A stretch of DNA of 64,000 bases from Branchiostoma belcheri (lineage: Eukaryota; Chordata; Leptocardii; Amphioxiformes; Branchiostomatidae), in assembly GCF_001625305.1 (NCBI RefSeq), contig NW_017804054.1:682185-746184 (forward strand), given 5' to 3'. The position numbers and the translations under genes were made by a program. Shown here in pieces: positions 1 to 12,881 of the stretch; position 1 is the first letter of the stretch; each line of letters starts with the position of its first letter. Under the pieces are notes generated by a model. The model ran no database searches and was not told where the DNA came from. It worked only from the letters and a program-made list of their open reading frames with translations.

Positions 1-62
1 GAAACTTGAAGGTCGTGAAAACTCGGAAGTCTGAAATCTCTGATTTGTTGTTCCTGTTTCAG

Positions 63-3000
63 GTGACGATAACGTTGCTGGATGTGAATGATGAAGCTCC
101 AACCTTCTCCCAGAAGTTGTACACTGAGTACATCCAGGAGGATGTGGTTGGAGGCACGTCTATCATCACTCTCCAGGCAGTGGACAGAGACTCAACTGGG
201 CCAAACAGTCAGATAGAGTACACCATTGTGGATGGCAATGCAGGTAAAAGTCCAGAAATTTTCCAGCATGTAACCCATTTTGAGTAGATATACTTTCCCT
301 AAATTATGCAAAATATGTTCATTTCTGAATCAGTACCTCAGGGTAAAAATGGTTGCAGGGAGAGTGGGTAGGTACCTAGTTACAGTTGATTGACAGGGAG
401 ACCAAATCTGAAGGTGGAAACACCTTCAATCAGGTGGGAGTACTAGTAAGTGGGCATTATGTGGAAGAATTCTGGAAGTGCTAGATAATGTGTGTAGTAC
501 CCAATAAAATAACCTCATACAATTCCCGCCACAGTTCCATTTCATTCACAAAAACGCAAACACTTCCCTCAGATGTTTAATCTCCAATTTTTACTTTCCA
601 GATGGAGTGTTCACAATAGATCGTGATTCAGGGGAAATGGAAACAGTGAAACCGCCGGGTCTGGCTCCTGGACAGGATTTCAACATAACAGTTCTAGCCT
701 CTGACAAAGGCAGTCCAATTATGTCCAGCACCACCATTGTTAGGGTCAAGATCTTGGACACCAACGACAATCCTCCAATCTTTGTCTACCCGTCAGCCAA
801 CGCCACAATAAAAGTACTTGAGGTAAGATGTTTGTTTATTGTTTTTCTCTAAAGACATGTAAAAAAAGTTTTTAAGTAAAAATCTACTTACGTCTTAGGT
901 ATTTTCTTGAGTGTTACTCCTAATATAGAAGATACAATCATTGTAAAACATTTATAAATGTAACACACAAGAAATTCATTGACTCATATTCCTGTGGTAT
1001 GAGATATTGGTACTCCTCGGGCATCAACATATCTATGATAACATAATGTCCATATTTTGACTGCCGTCTTGATAATTTAAGTTTCTTTTTCCTGTAGAAC
1101 GAACCTGTGGGTACTTTTGTGGTGAGACTTCACGCCACAGATGAAGACGAGGCTCAAAACGGGAACGTGACGTACTATTTTGACCCCAGCGATGAATACA
1201 ACGGAGACAGGGCTAACTTCACCCTGGACGCCATCAGTGGTAACCTGACAACTAAAGTTGTCTTGGACAGAGAGGAGAAGGCTCAGTATGTTGTAAGTAT
1301 GGCTTGGTGTTCCCTATAGCTGTGCTGTGTTCATGACTGTGGCCTTGTGCTTGGCATTGTTGGCTAGTTTATGACTATGATTATTTGAATTTTTACAGTT
1401 GACAGTAGCTTGACACACTCTCTAACTGAACTCTTTTATTACTTGTCCAGCTGCATATTCAAGCCAAGGATGCAGGCTTCCCCCCTCTGACAGGGAACAC
1501 AGTGGTAAGAGTGCAGGTTGGAGATGTGCCTGATACAGACCCTGTGTTTAACCGACCACTAGACCCTGTGGTAAGTCACTTGTAAACTACTTGTTTGTTC
1601 CTTACGTCTCAATCATCATTCCCTACTCCTAGAATACCTTTTCCTTTTGTGTCAGTTAAAAGTGCCTGTTAACAACATGACAACTATCTTTCCTTACATT
1701 CTACCTTTTCTAGGCCATATATAAGAAAAAAAAGGCTTAGATTGACAGAAGCATCACTATGTACATGTAAGAGGAAATGACATTAGACTTGTCCTTGGTG
1801 CTGAAATATAGGTTCTTCTTTATTTCTGTCTTTCTCTTTCTTTCTTTCTTCCTTCCTTCCTTCAGATATTGAGTTGTAGTGTATACAGTTCACCTCTTTC
1901 AGCTTAATGATATGAATCACTAGGTACACACTGCAGTCTTTTCTACTCAAACATTTTAAGTACATGACCATGTAGTTCTTTGGAAGTGAATGTTTAATCC
2001 AAGGAGTAAGGTTATCAGTCCTTCCTAACTACCTGTCCCAAACATATATTGCTATGTATTATAGTAGCTCTGATCTGTTTTGTATTGCCTCTCAGACAGG
2101 AGAAGTTGTCCCGCAGACACTAACAGTTGATGAGAACCTTGCCCCTGGCTCTCCGGTCGGGGCTGTACTGAATGCAGTAGATGCTGATGAGGGAGCTACA
2201 ATATTCTACTACATAGTCGGTATGTAATCCTAATGGTGGCACTTGTATAGCTTTGACACAATTTAACACCGACAATGAAATAGGACTTAAAACTAGAAAG
2301 GTAACATTTGCCAAGCAAGTGCATAATGTTTACCTTCACATATGGTCTGCTTTGTTAATTCTTACTCAAACACATTCATATATGGTGACAGGAGTCTAAA
2401 TCCCTCCTGCTATAAAATTGCAACATGTAACCCAAAACCAGTTATCATGGTGACAGACGTCTGGTTCAGGTCATTGACCTTATTTGTTTGGAGAAGAAGA
2501 AGAAATTGAGCAAAAACAATATGTTTTCCTTCAGTAAGCAGAAACATATCACGTATGGAATTGTAAAGCAGTAACATACTTTTAAACATATTATTAAACA
2601 CTGAAATGTGTAATTCATCATGATTGTATCATCTTGTTTTACTAGGATTTCTGTCAATGGATTCATAAAGCAAGTTCAATATAATTTTTCACTACCAAAT
2701 ATGATTTTAATTCCAAGATGTTTGTTTGGTTTTCAACAGGAGGAGATCCCGATGGCTACTTTAACCTAAACAAGACCACAGGAATGATCACTACAACAAG
2801 AACATTTGACAGGGAAGCTCAGGCTAGCTACACCCTGGTGGTGAAGGCCAGTAATAATGCAAGCTATGTTGTTCCAGGTTAGTTACACTTGATATGTTTG
2901 ATATTATTATGGCAAAACATGTCCATACCTTGGGAAACTGATTTTGAACTCTACAATGATAGTTAAGTTACCAAAAGTTATTAGTTAAAGCCAGTAAATC

Positions 3001-6000
3001 CTGTACTTTCTTGTGAGGGACCAAGTCTATGTTTACTATTACCGGTAACTATTAATATTATACATGTATATATGTTTTATAGATGTGAGACATTTTAGTG
3101 TACCAGGAAAAGTTTGTAAAGGCTCTTGCAGACTGTAACAAATTAACAATACTTGAAAATGTATGATTTGGTTCTACAGTTTGGTTATCTGAATCAACAG
3201 CATTGCACACATGAAAAAGAATCTCTGATTTCTTGTTAAGTTAAACTTTGCTTTCAGAATGAGCTCATCGTGCTTTAGTGAACATATTAAAACAAACCTG
3301 TTGTTTTTTTCCCTCAGCTGGCAACAGAAGGAAACGAGATATCGCGTATGACCCGACAGATCTGACGTTACAAGAGGTCATCATCGAAATCGGAGATATG
3401 AATGACGAAGCTCCAAGGTTCACAAAGAGACAATACTCTGCAGGTAATGTACCTACTGGTGTCATCACAACTATGTGAGTAGGAATTTAGCTAAGAAGGA
3501 CATTTTCTTTGCATTGGATATATGGTATGCTTCCTATTGCAAGGTACACATTTTTTTATCAACCCAAGACCACACCAGGAATAGCCCAGGTGTTCTATGT
3601 CTGTGCTTTACCTGTACAATTATAAATCAGCTTTTCTTCTACCATAATGATTGTTCATTGTTCCATACAGGTATCACAACACAGTTCCAGTTTGGAGATG
3701 CTGTAACAGTGGTGACGGTGAGTCATTCAAATTTTTTTCTTAAAAATCCCCAGGTTCCAATTTCTATGTAGAAACATTCGATTTACATGTATAGCTCGTG
3801 CTTATGGCCAGTATCTATCAACTAGCATCTTAAGTTGTTGTTGATGAAAATCATAAAGTAATTGGTTAAAAAATAAACTACTAGTCTGTATACATAGCTG
3901 CGTCATAAATTGGTGTACAAAGATTCCCAAATATTCAAATGAGTTTCTGGCACTCTCTTCAGGCCATTGACCCTGACGCTGGCAACAACAGTGTAGTGAC
4001 CTACAGCATCGACCGCCAACAGTACTTTGACAGGGACGGCGAGGGGAACCTCATGAGTACACCAACAGACGCATCCGGAACCTTCAATATCGAGTCCGAC
4101 ACGGGTCAGATCGTGACCGGCAAGGTGTTCAGTAGTGATGAGAAGGGCTACTACACCCTGCAAGTCTCCGCGAGGGATGTCGGGGGCAAGAGAGATAATG
4201 CCTCAGTCGAAGTAAGTTTAAAAGTCCTTGTGACAACAATGACTCCAAATACAACATCTCTTATTTACATTCAACCATGATAAGCATTATTCAATGACAT
4301 GTACGATTGTACTCTAACTTGTAAAATGTCATTGAACCTTACAAATCATATTTGCAGTTACTTATTCCTATCCTTAGTTGATCAAATTAAATTCTATCCT
4401 TGAAGTCACAGTGAAAACTGAGCCAAAAAAATGTTCTTTTTAGAAGCAAACAAAGCAGTTGTACAAATGTAATGTAATCACAATAATTCATGGACCATGC
4501 AATTGTTTACCTTTACCTTGAATGTTTGTGTCCAACCTAGATCTACCTACTGCGTGAGGACCAAAGGGTGAAGATTGTGTTCCAGAGGACCCCTGATGAA
4601 GTTAGGGCTTTCAAGGATGAATTTGCTGCGTAAGTACCTGATAGGATTTTCTGTCAAAGAAGGCAGTTTTTAGGTTCAACTCTTAAGTGCATAAGTTGTG
4701 CATTGTGTGTTGTGCATTCTGTTCATAGACAAACAAGAATTAGTACCATTATACTGTACTGCAAAACTCTCCTTTCACGGTCTGCTGCAAAATAAAATCT
4801 ATGCAAAATAAAACCTATTTAGTAAAGCAGTAACATGCTTTTTTTGTGTATTGCAGACTACTCTCCAACATCACAGGGGCCATTATCAATGTGGATGACA
4901 TCCAGTTCCACACAACCGATGACCAACAAACAGATGAGTTGAGGTACTTAGAAGTTTCAACTGCATTTATATACACCCCAGTGTTATAAAATACAATCCA
5001 TTACAAGTGAACTGGAGCCATTCGCCATGAAAGAAGTTCATCCCTCATTGAAGGCATTGTCATTAAATTAAAGGAATAAACTGTGATGTTTCATCACCAA
5101 CTGTATATTGTACTAATTTTACAGGACAGACATGTTTATCCATGGAGTTGACAAAGCAACTGGCCTCATCATGGACAAGGAGAAACTCATAGAGTAAGTT
5201 TTTTTTCCCTCAAAAGTCTGAGTAGTACAGGTATATCACATAGTAGTCAGTATAATGATCTCAAGTAGCATTAAGAAGAATTTTGGAAAAGTTATGACAA
5301 GGACATTTATCTTCACTAAAGCGAGCATCACACAGCAAGAAAATAGCTCGCCAAAGGTCATGGAAGGTGACAGACACGGGATTTAAGCTTTGATGTGAGG
5401 ATAAAGGCATAGTTTATAAGCTAGAAAGGATGATAAAAAACTATATTCAGCAGAGCATTTCATTCCTAGTGTCTGAGTTGATGCAGAGATCAACCTAAAA
5501 GTCAAAGGTACATGATGTTTATAGTACATTGTATTATCATGGTATATGATGGTATCTGTACAATCAGCAAGCATTCAATGGGGGCCCGCAAGCCCTTTTC
5601 TGTAGAGCGTAATCGGCTGTTTTAATTCTACGTAGAGCGTAGACGGACCGCTCTAAAATTTTTGCATAGAGCGTATTCGGCATTTTAATTCTAGGTAATA
5701 CGTTGTAGCCACTTGGAATTTATCGTAAAGCGTAATCAACAGGTTTCCAAATTCAGCGTAGAGCGTTGTTGGTACCCCCCCTTGCAGGCCCTCTTCAATG
5801 CTTTGGGATGTACTGAAACACCCCTTGTCTCTCCAGGCTAATTGACGCAAACTACGAGTTCTTGGTACGTCTGTTACGGGACTATAACGTGGTAGAGTAC
5901 CAGGTTGCCGTGCCGGCCAAGGCGGACGTGACGTACGATAACTTGATCATCGCGATTGCCGCGCTGACCGGCATCCTGGTTATCAGTGTCGCTCTCATCG

Positions 6001-8116
6001 CAACTGTCTGCACCTGCTGGACCACCAAGTAAGGCGTCACTGATACTGATTTTTTTAAAGGTGCTACCTAAAGAATAAAGTGATAAATCATTGCCATGAG
6101 GCAAACTTTGAAAGTTTTGTACAGACTTCATCAAAGCCAACAGAACACCTGTCCAATGAATCATAATGGTCCACTGTATTTTTGTTTGTTTATTGATTTA
6201 TTCTTATCAACAATAGCATGACTGGCAGCCGTGACATACAAGGCTGAATTTTGATGCTTGTTTACAACATAAATCATTAATAATAGGGTCGTTAATACAA
6301 ATTGCAATCACGTCTGAATAGACAGATTAAACACTTTGATTTAAATATTACTTGTAAGGTATGAAAGTCAGTGGTGGTGTGATTTTATGTGTTCACTGAA
6401 AATGTTAAAGATTGATGGTTACATTACATGGGCCAGCCAGGCAGCCAAGGCTGGTGGTGTCTGCCCACTGAGAAAAAGAAAAGAGTGACCTGATAATGCT
6501 GCCCCCTGTAGGTTGAGGCGTGAGTTGCGAGCGTCCCAGGCCATGCTGTATAGTACCAAGGACGTCATCCCTGACCTGACAGAGAAGGATGCTCTACAGG
6601 TTCCAGGAACCAACCAGTTTGCCATTGATGGGTAAGGGGTCCTCCTTTATTAAAGACCCATTTTGTATGATATGAGAAAATTAAAAGTTTGCAGAGTGTT
6701 TTCAGTCAAAATAAATTTTTTGTCATTCTATCATACATGTATTTCAAATGTTTAATGGCTTTTTTTCTCTCTCTCCAGTTCCAACCCAATGTGGGGAAAG
6801 GAGGTCTATGTCAATGAGATTGCAGAAGAGTCAGACAGGTACCATCTTGTTGTCTACTAGCCTTTAGTTTCTTCTTGACTGAGCTCCCTTAAGTGTCATC
6901 CTGTTGTTACGTGATTGAGTGTATCTTTGTACAATGTAGTTTCTTGTGTCATTTTGTGAACTGTCTGTCAAAACAAGTAGTAAGTGTACCTAATCTTGGA
7001 GTAGATGTGAATTTACCCTTGTTACTGACATTATAAACAGGGTAATAAACAGATATCCCCATTATGAACAATGTTAATGATTCCAACCATAACAAACATA
7101 TTGGCATAGAGTGAAAAAAAAGTGTACATACTGAATAAAAATAAAGCTGAAGGATGAATATTGAAAGACTGTCTGCGCACAAAATGTTCAGACCCACCAC
7201 AAATGTGCCAAGAGCTGTATAATCATGTGTTAATGTACTAACACTGTTACAGTTAATGTACAGTTAGTATTAACCTCCCTTAGAGGCATGTTTCTGTTCT
7301 GAACCCCACCTTGTCTTGTGTCCCTGCCAGTGATGATTCCCTAGATGACAATGAGGTTGATGTGAAAAGTCCACAGCCACGCCCCATGGATGACTTTGGT
7401 GATGAGCAGGTATGTCAGCCCCTCCTGCCCTACCTGTCTCCTCTGTTTGGTACAGTCCGTCATCATTTGTTACATCACTATGTTTTGTTTCTTATCTAGT
7501 GGGATTAAGACTGCAGCAACAAAGTGCTTTAACTTTTTTTTAGACTTTCATGGAGGGATATCTCTTTTAAAAACTTGAATAGCTGATATAAGTTCTTTCT
7601 TTTCTCACATTTTTTACAGCACAAACTTGTAAGACTGACCATTGAAAATCTGTCACACCTGTTTGCTATCTAATGCAATTTTGATATGATTAGAAGAGAA
7701 AGTCATGGTCAAGACAACCCAACCTATTTGTAGTGACCATTCAATGGACTTTTTTCTACTGTGACTATTTTCTTTAAAAAGAAAATAGTCACAGTAGACA
7801 GGTGACCACTATAGACAGGACTTCTAATGCTTGGGTCAATGGGAAGAGACCATCCAGAAGTGGCTACATACAATTAATAGAGCAGACCATATGCAAAGGT
7901 AAACATTATGTCTGATACATTCTTCTTTTCCTGCCTCTACAGGAAATCACGGTTAACCTATACAATGACGAGTATGACAACTACACCAAGTTCCCGCCCG
8001 GCTACGCCAACGGAAATTTTATCCTAGACGCTGCGCTAAAGGAGCACGAAGACGCCAAGAAAAACGGGCCCCATAGGAACTTCCGGGACCTAAATTTGGA
8101 AACAACAGAAATATAG
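63..8116 (+). CDS. CDH23: Cadherin-23-like protocadherin, C-terminal 756 residues (5' part lies outside the window)
   Basis: Seventeen exons join in one open frame: 63-243, 602-822, 1098-1292, 1451-1570, 2096-2219, 2740-2877, 3318-3443, 3671-3717, 3963-4211, 4541-4629, 4857-4943, 5125-5193, 5837-6028, 6512-6631, 6779-6838, 7331-7409, 7943-8116. All introns are GT-AG and phases match. The fragment starts in the last strand of one cadherin repeat (DVNDEAP), then has four full repeats; DTNDNPP and DMNDEAP calcium linkers are visible and one linker is degenerate (DVPDTDP). About residues 468-575 match the membrane-adjacent domain seen in CDH23/PCDH15 proteins. A single TM helix spans about 585-607, followed by a 144-residue tail containing GSNPMW, also found in CDH23 tails, and ending TTEI, a class I PDZ ligand. 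Family knowledge: CDH23 is a tip-link or adhesion cadherin bound by harmonin. CDH23 identity rests on the membrane-adjacent domain and tail; another giant cadherin is the alternative. Confidence 0.85.
1824..1864. repeat. Pyrimidine microsatellite in a CDH23-like intron
   Basis: Runs of TTTC then TTCC units on the plus strand, in the intron between the exons ending at 1570 and starting at 2096. Simple repeat with no further signal. Confidence 0.7.
5582..5791. repeat. MITE-like element with short terminal inverted repeats in a CDH23-like intron
   Basis: The segment begins GGGCCCGCAAG and ends CTTGCAGGCCC, an imperfect inverted terminal pair. Between them a unit resembling TAGAGCGTAATCGGC recurs about five times with variation. 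It lies in the intron just upstream of the transmembrane exon, about 45 bp before its acceptor. A non-autonomous DNA element is the simplest reading; the family is not one I can name. Confidence 0.55.
7755..7798. repeat. Perfect 21-bp-arm palindrome
   Basis: Arm 7755-7775 is the exact reverse complement of 7778-7798 with only two bases between. It lies in the last intron of the CDH23-like gene. Flanking bases (GTGACCA before, TGGTCAC-like after) hint at a decayed longer foldback element. Confidence 0.7.
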
Positions 8117-9915
8117 CCAGCACCAGTGCTGGACTACTGTACATCCTGAAGCTTTTGCGGTGGTTTTATTCTCGCGGTGACCACTCCACCTCAAGTTTAT
8201 AACACTGCAAATATGCATCCCTTGTATGATCTACCAGTCACTACAGAATTGTTTCAACTTTGTATTTTCAAACACTAGGAAACTTTTCCTTTTTCTTTCT
8301 ACCGCGAAACAGAACCACCACAAAAGTTAATTGATTTACAGCAAGTCCCAGATATAGCTACTTAGCTTATCTATTAAAAACCCCAGACTGCCAAAGATGG
8401 GACTGCGTTAGTCAACAAATAGATACAGTGTATTATAATAATAATAACACAGTAACTTCTCGAATATACACGCTATAAACCACCTTAAAGAGATCTTAAA
8501 ACGACCGCATAAGATAATGTCTGTTGACTAGCTGCATAATTCATGCAGGCCTCTAATGTTAGAAAAATGATACTGTCAAACTGTCATTCAGTCAAAAGAC
8601 TGTCATACCCAGTATGAGTGTAAATAACTTTCCTTTGTCACCAGTTTGTGTCACAATCACTGATGATATTTTCAGCAAGCACTATATTTTGTCTGCCTGA
8701 CATACACATTGTACTTATACAGATTGTTGTTCAATTTTTTAAAATGATTAATATGTTCTTGCCAATAGTAAAGGTGACTGCAATTTTCCCCATTCCAGTA
8801 AAAATTATCAACCATAACTTGTTACAGGTGCCTTTGTAAGAATATCATCATGATGATTTCTGTTCTCTTTGTATAAAACACTTCTCAGGAGTTATTTTCC
8901 TCAAATAACATGTACCAAAATGCACTGTGATTATACTGTGGTAGGACTATATAAGAATAGTTTCTTGACAGTCTTGTAGAATAGTAAGACTGTGTTTCTG
9001 CTCAAACAATCATTCCTCTGCATATCTTATGATAGGCTGGTTAACAGTTTGAATTTCACACAAGCACTTGGGGAAGGCTGAATGGCCCCTTGTTGTAAGA
9101 AGTTCTTATATAGACCATCCTTGATACCATGTATAGATGGGTTTTGTCGGTTTCATGAGCCTTCAGTTTTGCTTCACAACTGCAAATGTACACTTCAAAA
9201 TATGAACCAGCTTATTCTTGCAAACTTGATAATCAAGATGACAGTATTAAGGAACCATGTTTAGATTGTGCCTTAGTGGGATCATCTATTGTGAAGAAGA
9301 GATGTTACAATTTTATAGAAATGTTTATTTTAAATGACCGCAGTATCAGAATAACTTGTTTTAAAGCGTCCTGTGAGTTTTATACAAAATTCAAAACCAA
9401 AATCTAGATGAATAATAACTGTATGAACAAGTTAAACATCTGTTTTAATTTGTTTGATCAAGTTGCAAATATTGTATATAGTAGATGGTCAACTTCTCTC
9501 CTATATAACATGCACTTTTGAATCACATAGTGCCTTTATTTTTCACTATTGCACTCCGCTGTCTTCCTACAAGTGTCTTTAAAAAGTTTTGCTCTGCTGC
9601 ATAAAATTACATCACTTACATATAAAGTTCAGAGCATTATCATATGAATTCTAATGGAAAGTTGCTGTGACTGTAAGGATTAGAAAGTTGACAATCTTCC
9701 TCAATGGCCTAGAGTTATACAAATATCTATCAGTAGAAGGTAAAGCAGTTGGGACTGGTGCCCAGCAATGCCTATTAAATTTTTATGCTCCTTTGTTTTT
9801 TTAAATGTATGTTTTATTTGAATGTATATATAATGTAGTTTTACCTTTTGATGGTGTCCTCGAGTTTGTATGAATTTAGTTCTTGCAAATCAATAAAGCC
9901 AATTTTATCCATACA
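8117..9915 (+). other. 3'UTR and poly(A) signal of the CDH23-like gene
   Basis: AT-rich noncoding sequence follows the TAG stop at 8114-8116. A canonical AATAAA at 9892-9897 is the likely polyadenylation signal, so cleavage is expected near 9,910-9,920. No competing gene is visible in this 1.8 kb. Confidence 0.6.
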
Positions 9916-9919
9916 GTGC

Positions 9920-12650
9920 AGTTTTGTCTTACATATTATATGATACAAGGTATGATATGGTGCAGGTTCGTTTTGTATTTAATTTATTGGTTCCGTCAAA
10001 ACGCATAATCTACAAAGGTTTTCTAGCACTTGTCGTTTTTTTTTTCAAAGTGAAAGAGTTAACTATGCATCCTCATTGCCATTGTTGTATACAAACTTAT
10101 GTACATGTATGTACCAAGCGTCTGCATATATAGTGCAGATCTTCAAGTTATGAGAGACGCCAGCGGGTCATTACGGAACTGCAGTATACTTGCATGTGCA
10201 CTGCAAATGCAACATCCGAACACTATCAATATTTCAAGAAACTCGTGGTTTTGATGGAGGCCTTTGGCAGTAGACTTAGAATTAGAATTAAAAACAATAT
10301 CGTATATAAAACTGGGCGTTTAGATACATTACTCAGTAAATATCTCTATCGTGAAAACCATACCTGAATAATGGCCTTGATTTAATCCAAATTTTCATGG
10401 TACAAAACAGAACAACCACTTGATATCAGATAACATTATATTTTGTACATGTAAAATGAAATTTTGCCAGCATTTCATGATCTAGGAGGATATGATTGGA
10501 GATTTTCGGGGATATTTTTTTTAGAAAACATCGCCACAGATGCTGCGAACGGACCCTGTATAATCAGACCTCTGACGTGGGACTTACAACTAAGCTCGGA
10601 TTATGCAAATCTAATCAGATTTTGCTCAGCCAGAAATCTATTACTAGTTCCTTGTCGCACGCAGAAGAAAGGACATGCCGCCCAAATCTACCAGCGTGCG
10701 AAAAGTTCAATGTTGTCTTTTCACCAGCGATACGGCTTTTCTTTGTGTTCTTTACCTCGGCAATTATCAATCAACGAACAAAGAAACAAAAGGTAATAAT
10801 GCGGCAAATCGCCTAGTTAGCGGCTTTACCCTGGTGTTTGTTTAATTTGCTTTTGTTAACTACCAACACCGTTTCTAATTATTCATAACACATCCCTGCC
10901 CCCCGCTAATACCTACCCTTCACCCAGAGAGTAATTACTTGTTGTTCATACAGCAGTTCATGTACACTATATCAGAACAAGGTGTATCTTACAAGAACAC
11001 TATTCAAATATAAAACGTTGTGGGTGCCACATATCTCTTCATTTTCTTTCTTAGACTTCTGTTCAGTACACCAATTGTCTACTGCTTACTACTAGTACAT
11101 GTTATATAAAGGGGCAAATTGATAACTTATACAATCATCTTTCTTGCACCAGCTGTAGCTAAGAAGGAACCACTCAACAATATTTGCTCTACTGATATTT
11201 TTTAGTCCTGTTGTATCCTATTCCTATTCAGACATTTTTTTTTAACATACCACGTGTTGGCTTCACTGTAAATAGTCGTTTTTTTATCGCTAAATCAAAT
11301 CTAGAGATTTGGAAGGGTGATAGGATCTGTCTGGGTTCTTTGAATAGCAGTATTAATGAATTAATCTTCCGACTACCGGTACAAGAAGAGGAAGCCTATA
11401 TCTAATTGATAGCATTAACGCTAAACCAACAGTGCTGTTATCTACCTACCTTTATAACCTATTGCATTTCCTGTGTATAGTTCTTTCGAGAATTTCTTTG
11501 GTAAACTTCCGTCCTTTTGAGGCACTGTGAACTTCAGCCGTAAAAAGAAGCATACAACATGGGCGAAGTGAAAGGTAGTTCAGTCAATTCAGATACTCAT
11601 TTGTCAAGGAGATTGTTTGTATTTTAGGTTATACTTGTGTCTTCAGACTCAGTCTCAGATACTGATAAAAGATGGAGGATGCTATCTGAAACTTCAAGTT
11701 GCTTGATTTATTTTATATTACGGAATTTACCCCGGTATTTCATCCTACGCATTGTCAACATTTCGTTTTGTATGATTGTAATGTTAATGCCATAGGTGGG
11801 AATCTGTGGGATTTGTTTTGTTTATGACGCATTAGACGCTGGAACACAAAAGACGATCGGTGCCTCCCTCTGTTCCTTTTGTACACCGGAGAGTTGGTGT
11901 TTGTTGAAGTCGGGTGGGTTCCAATTCACACCAGGTAGAATGATTTATTTGCATGGGAAAACCGGGTGCGTGGAGAACTCGACCTTTTGATAAGCCGTGT
12001 AAGACAAGTGGACGGCAAATTTGTTCTCTGCGTTTGCGTCACCGTCTACATGTGTGTGTGCTTTTGATAGAATGCCTCCATTTCCTAAAAACTCTATACA
12101 ATACGTCATAAAGGGGTTTCAATTGCCAATGCATAGATGTAGAATCGGATTAAAAGCTGTATGTAGCTATTTCCAGCTATGACCGTATACATATATGAGT
12201 ATATATAAGGAGCAACAAGGAGGTATAGTAAAAAACACTAATAGTTTTGAAGTGAGGTTATAAGACTAAATTTGTTGCAGAAAGATACAATAAAATGATG
12301 AGAGTCAATAATCTGACGTAACAAATTCAGTCTGGGTCAACTATAGTTTATTATTACTGGCTACATCCGACTCTTTTGTAGCTCCTAGCTCAGTTGGCAT
12401 GTATATATTTGAGATAGACGTTTTTCTCCGGTGTATTTGCGTCATAGCTGAAGAGGCAGGTGATCGTTTAGAGGGGTGATCCTCTTCAGGTACATTCTCG
12501 GTAACTCGCAGACAAAAAAAGGGAGTGATCTAAAGGCGCTTAAGAGCGACCCCCTCAAAGGAAGCCGCGAAAATCTCCCTAAGACAATAGCCCAGGTATT
12601 CACGGCTTGGTTTAGCGAGAAGCGATCGTCACCTATCCTCCTGATTTCCT
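9920..12650. other. Intergenic interval between the CDH23-like gene and Wnt8
   Basis: No open frame with family resemblance, no spliced coding signal and no RNA gene seen on either strand. The DNA is AT-rich with short simple runs. It probably holds distal regulatory sequence for Wnt8, but no individual site can be supported. Confidence 0.4.
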
Positions 12651-12710
12651 CCACAATACCCGCCCGCCGGCGTTTAACTTCGGCGCCCTTTCATGTGCTC
12701 TCGGACGGGC

Positions 12711-12810
12711 TGTCATTGGTCCGCCCTGAAAGGCACCCTTTCAAATTCGCAGTTCACTCGCTCTGGGCAATTATTTATCCCGGGCCAGAAGTGGGAAGTG
12801 GAGTATTTGC
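12711..12810 (+). promoter_or_regulatory. Candidate Wnt8 core promoter
   Basis: An inverted CCAAT box (ATTGG, 12715-12719) lies about 50 bp upstream of an AT-rich TATA-like stretch (TTATTTAT, about 12771-12778). This is roughly 100 bp before the Wnt8 ATG at 12882. The local sequence is more GC-rich than the interval upstream. Transcription would start near 12,800. Inferred from motif spacing only. Confidence 0.35.
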
Positions 12811-12881
12811 GAAGCGCCGGTCTGTGAGTCAGTGGTGTGGAATCAGCAGTAGCTAATCGGTAGTTGAGTAGAACAGGCACG

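Noticed and set aside
12384-12400. tRNA A-box-like TAGCTCAGTTGG
   Set aside because: No B box, acceptor stem or anticodon arm follows within tRNA length.
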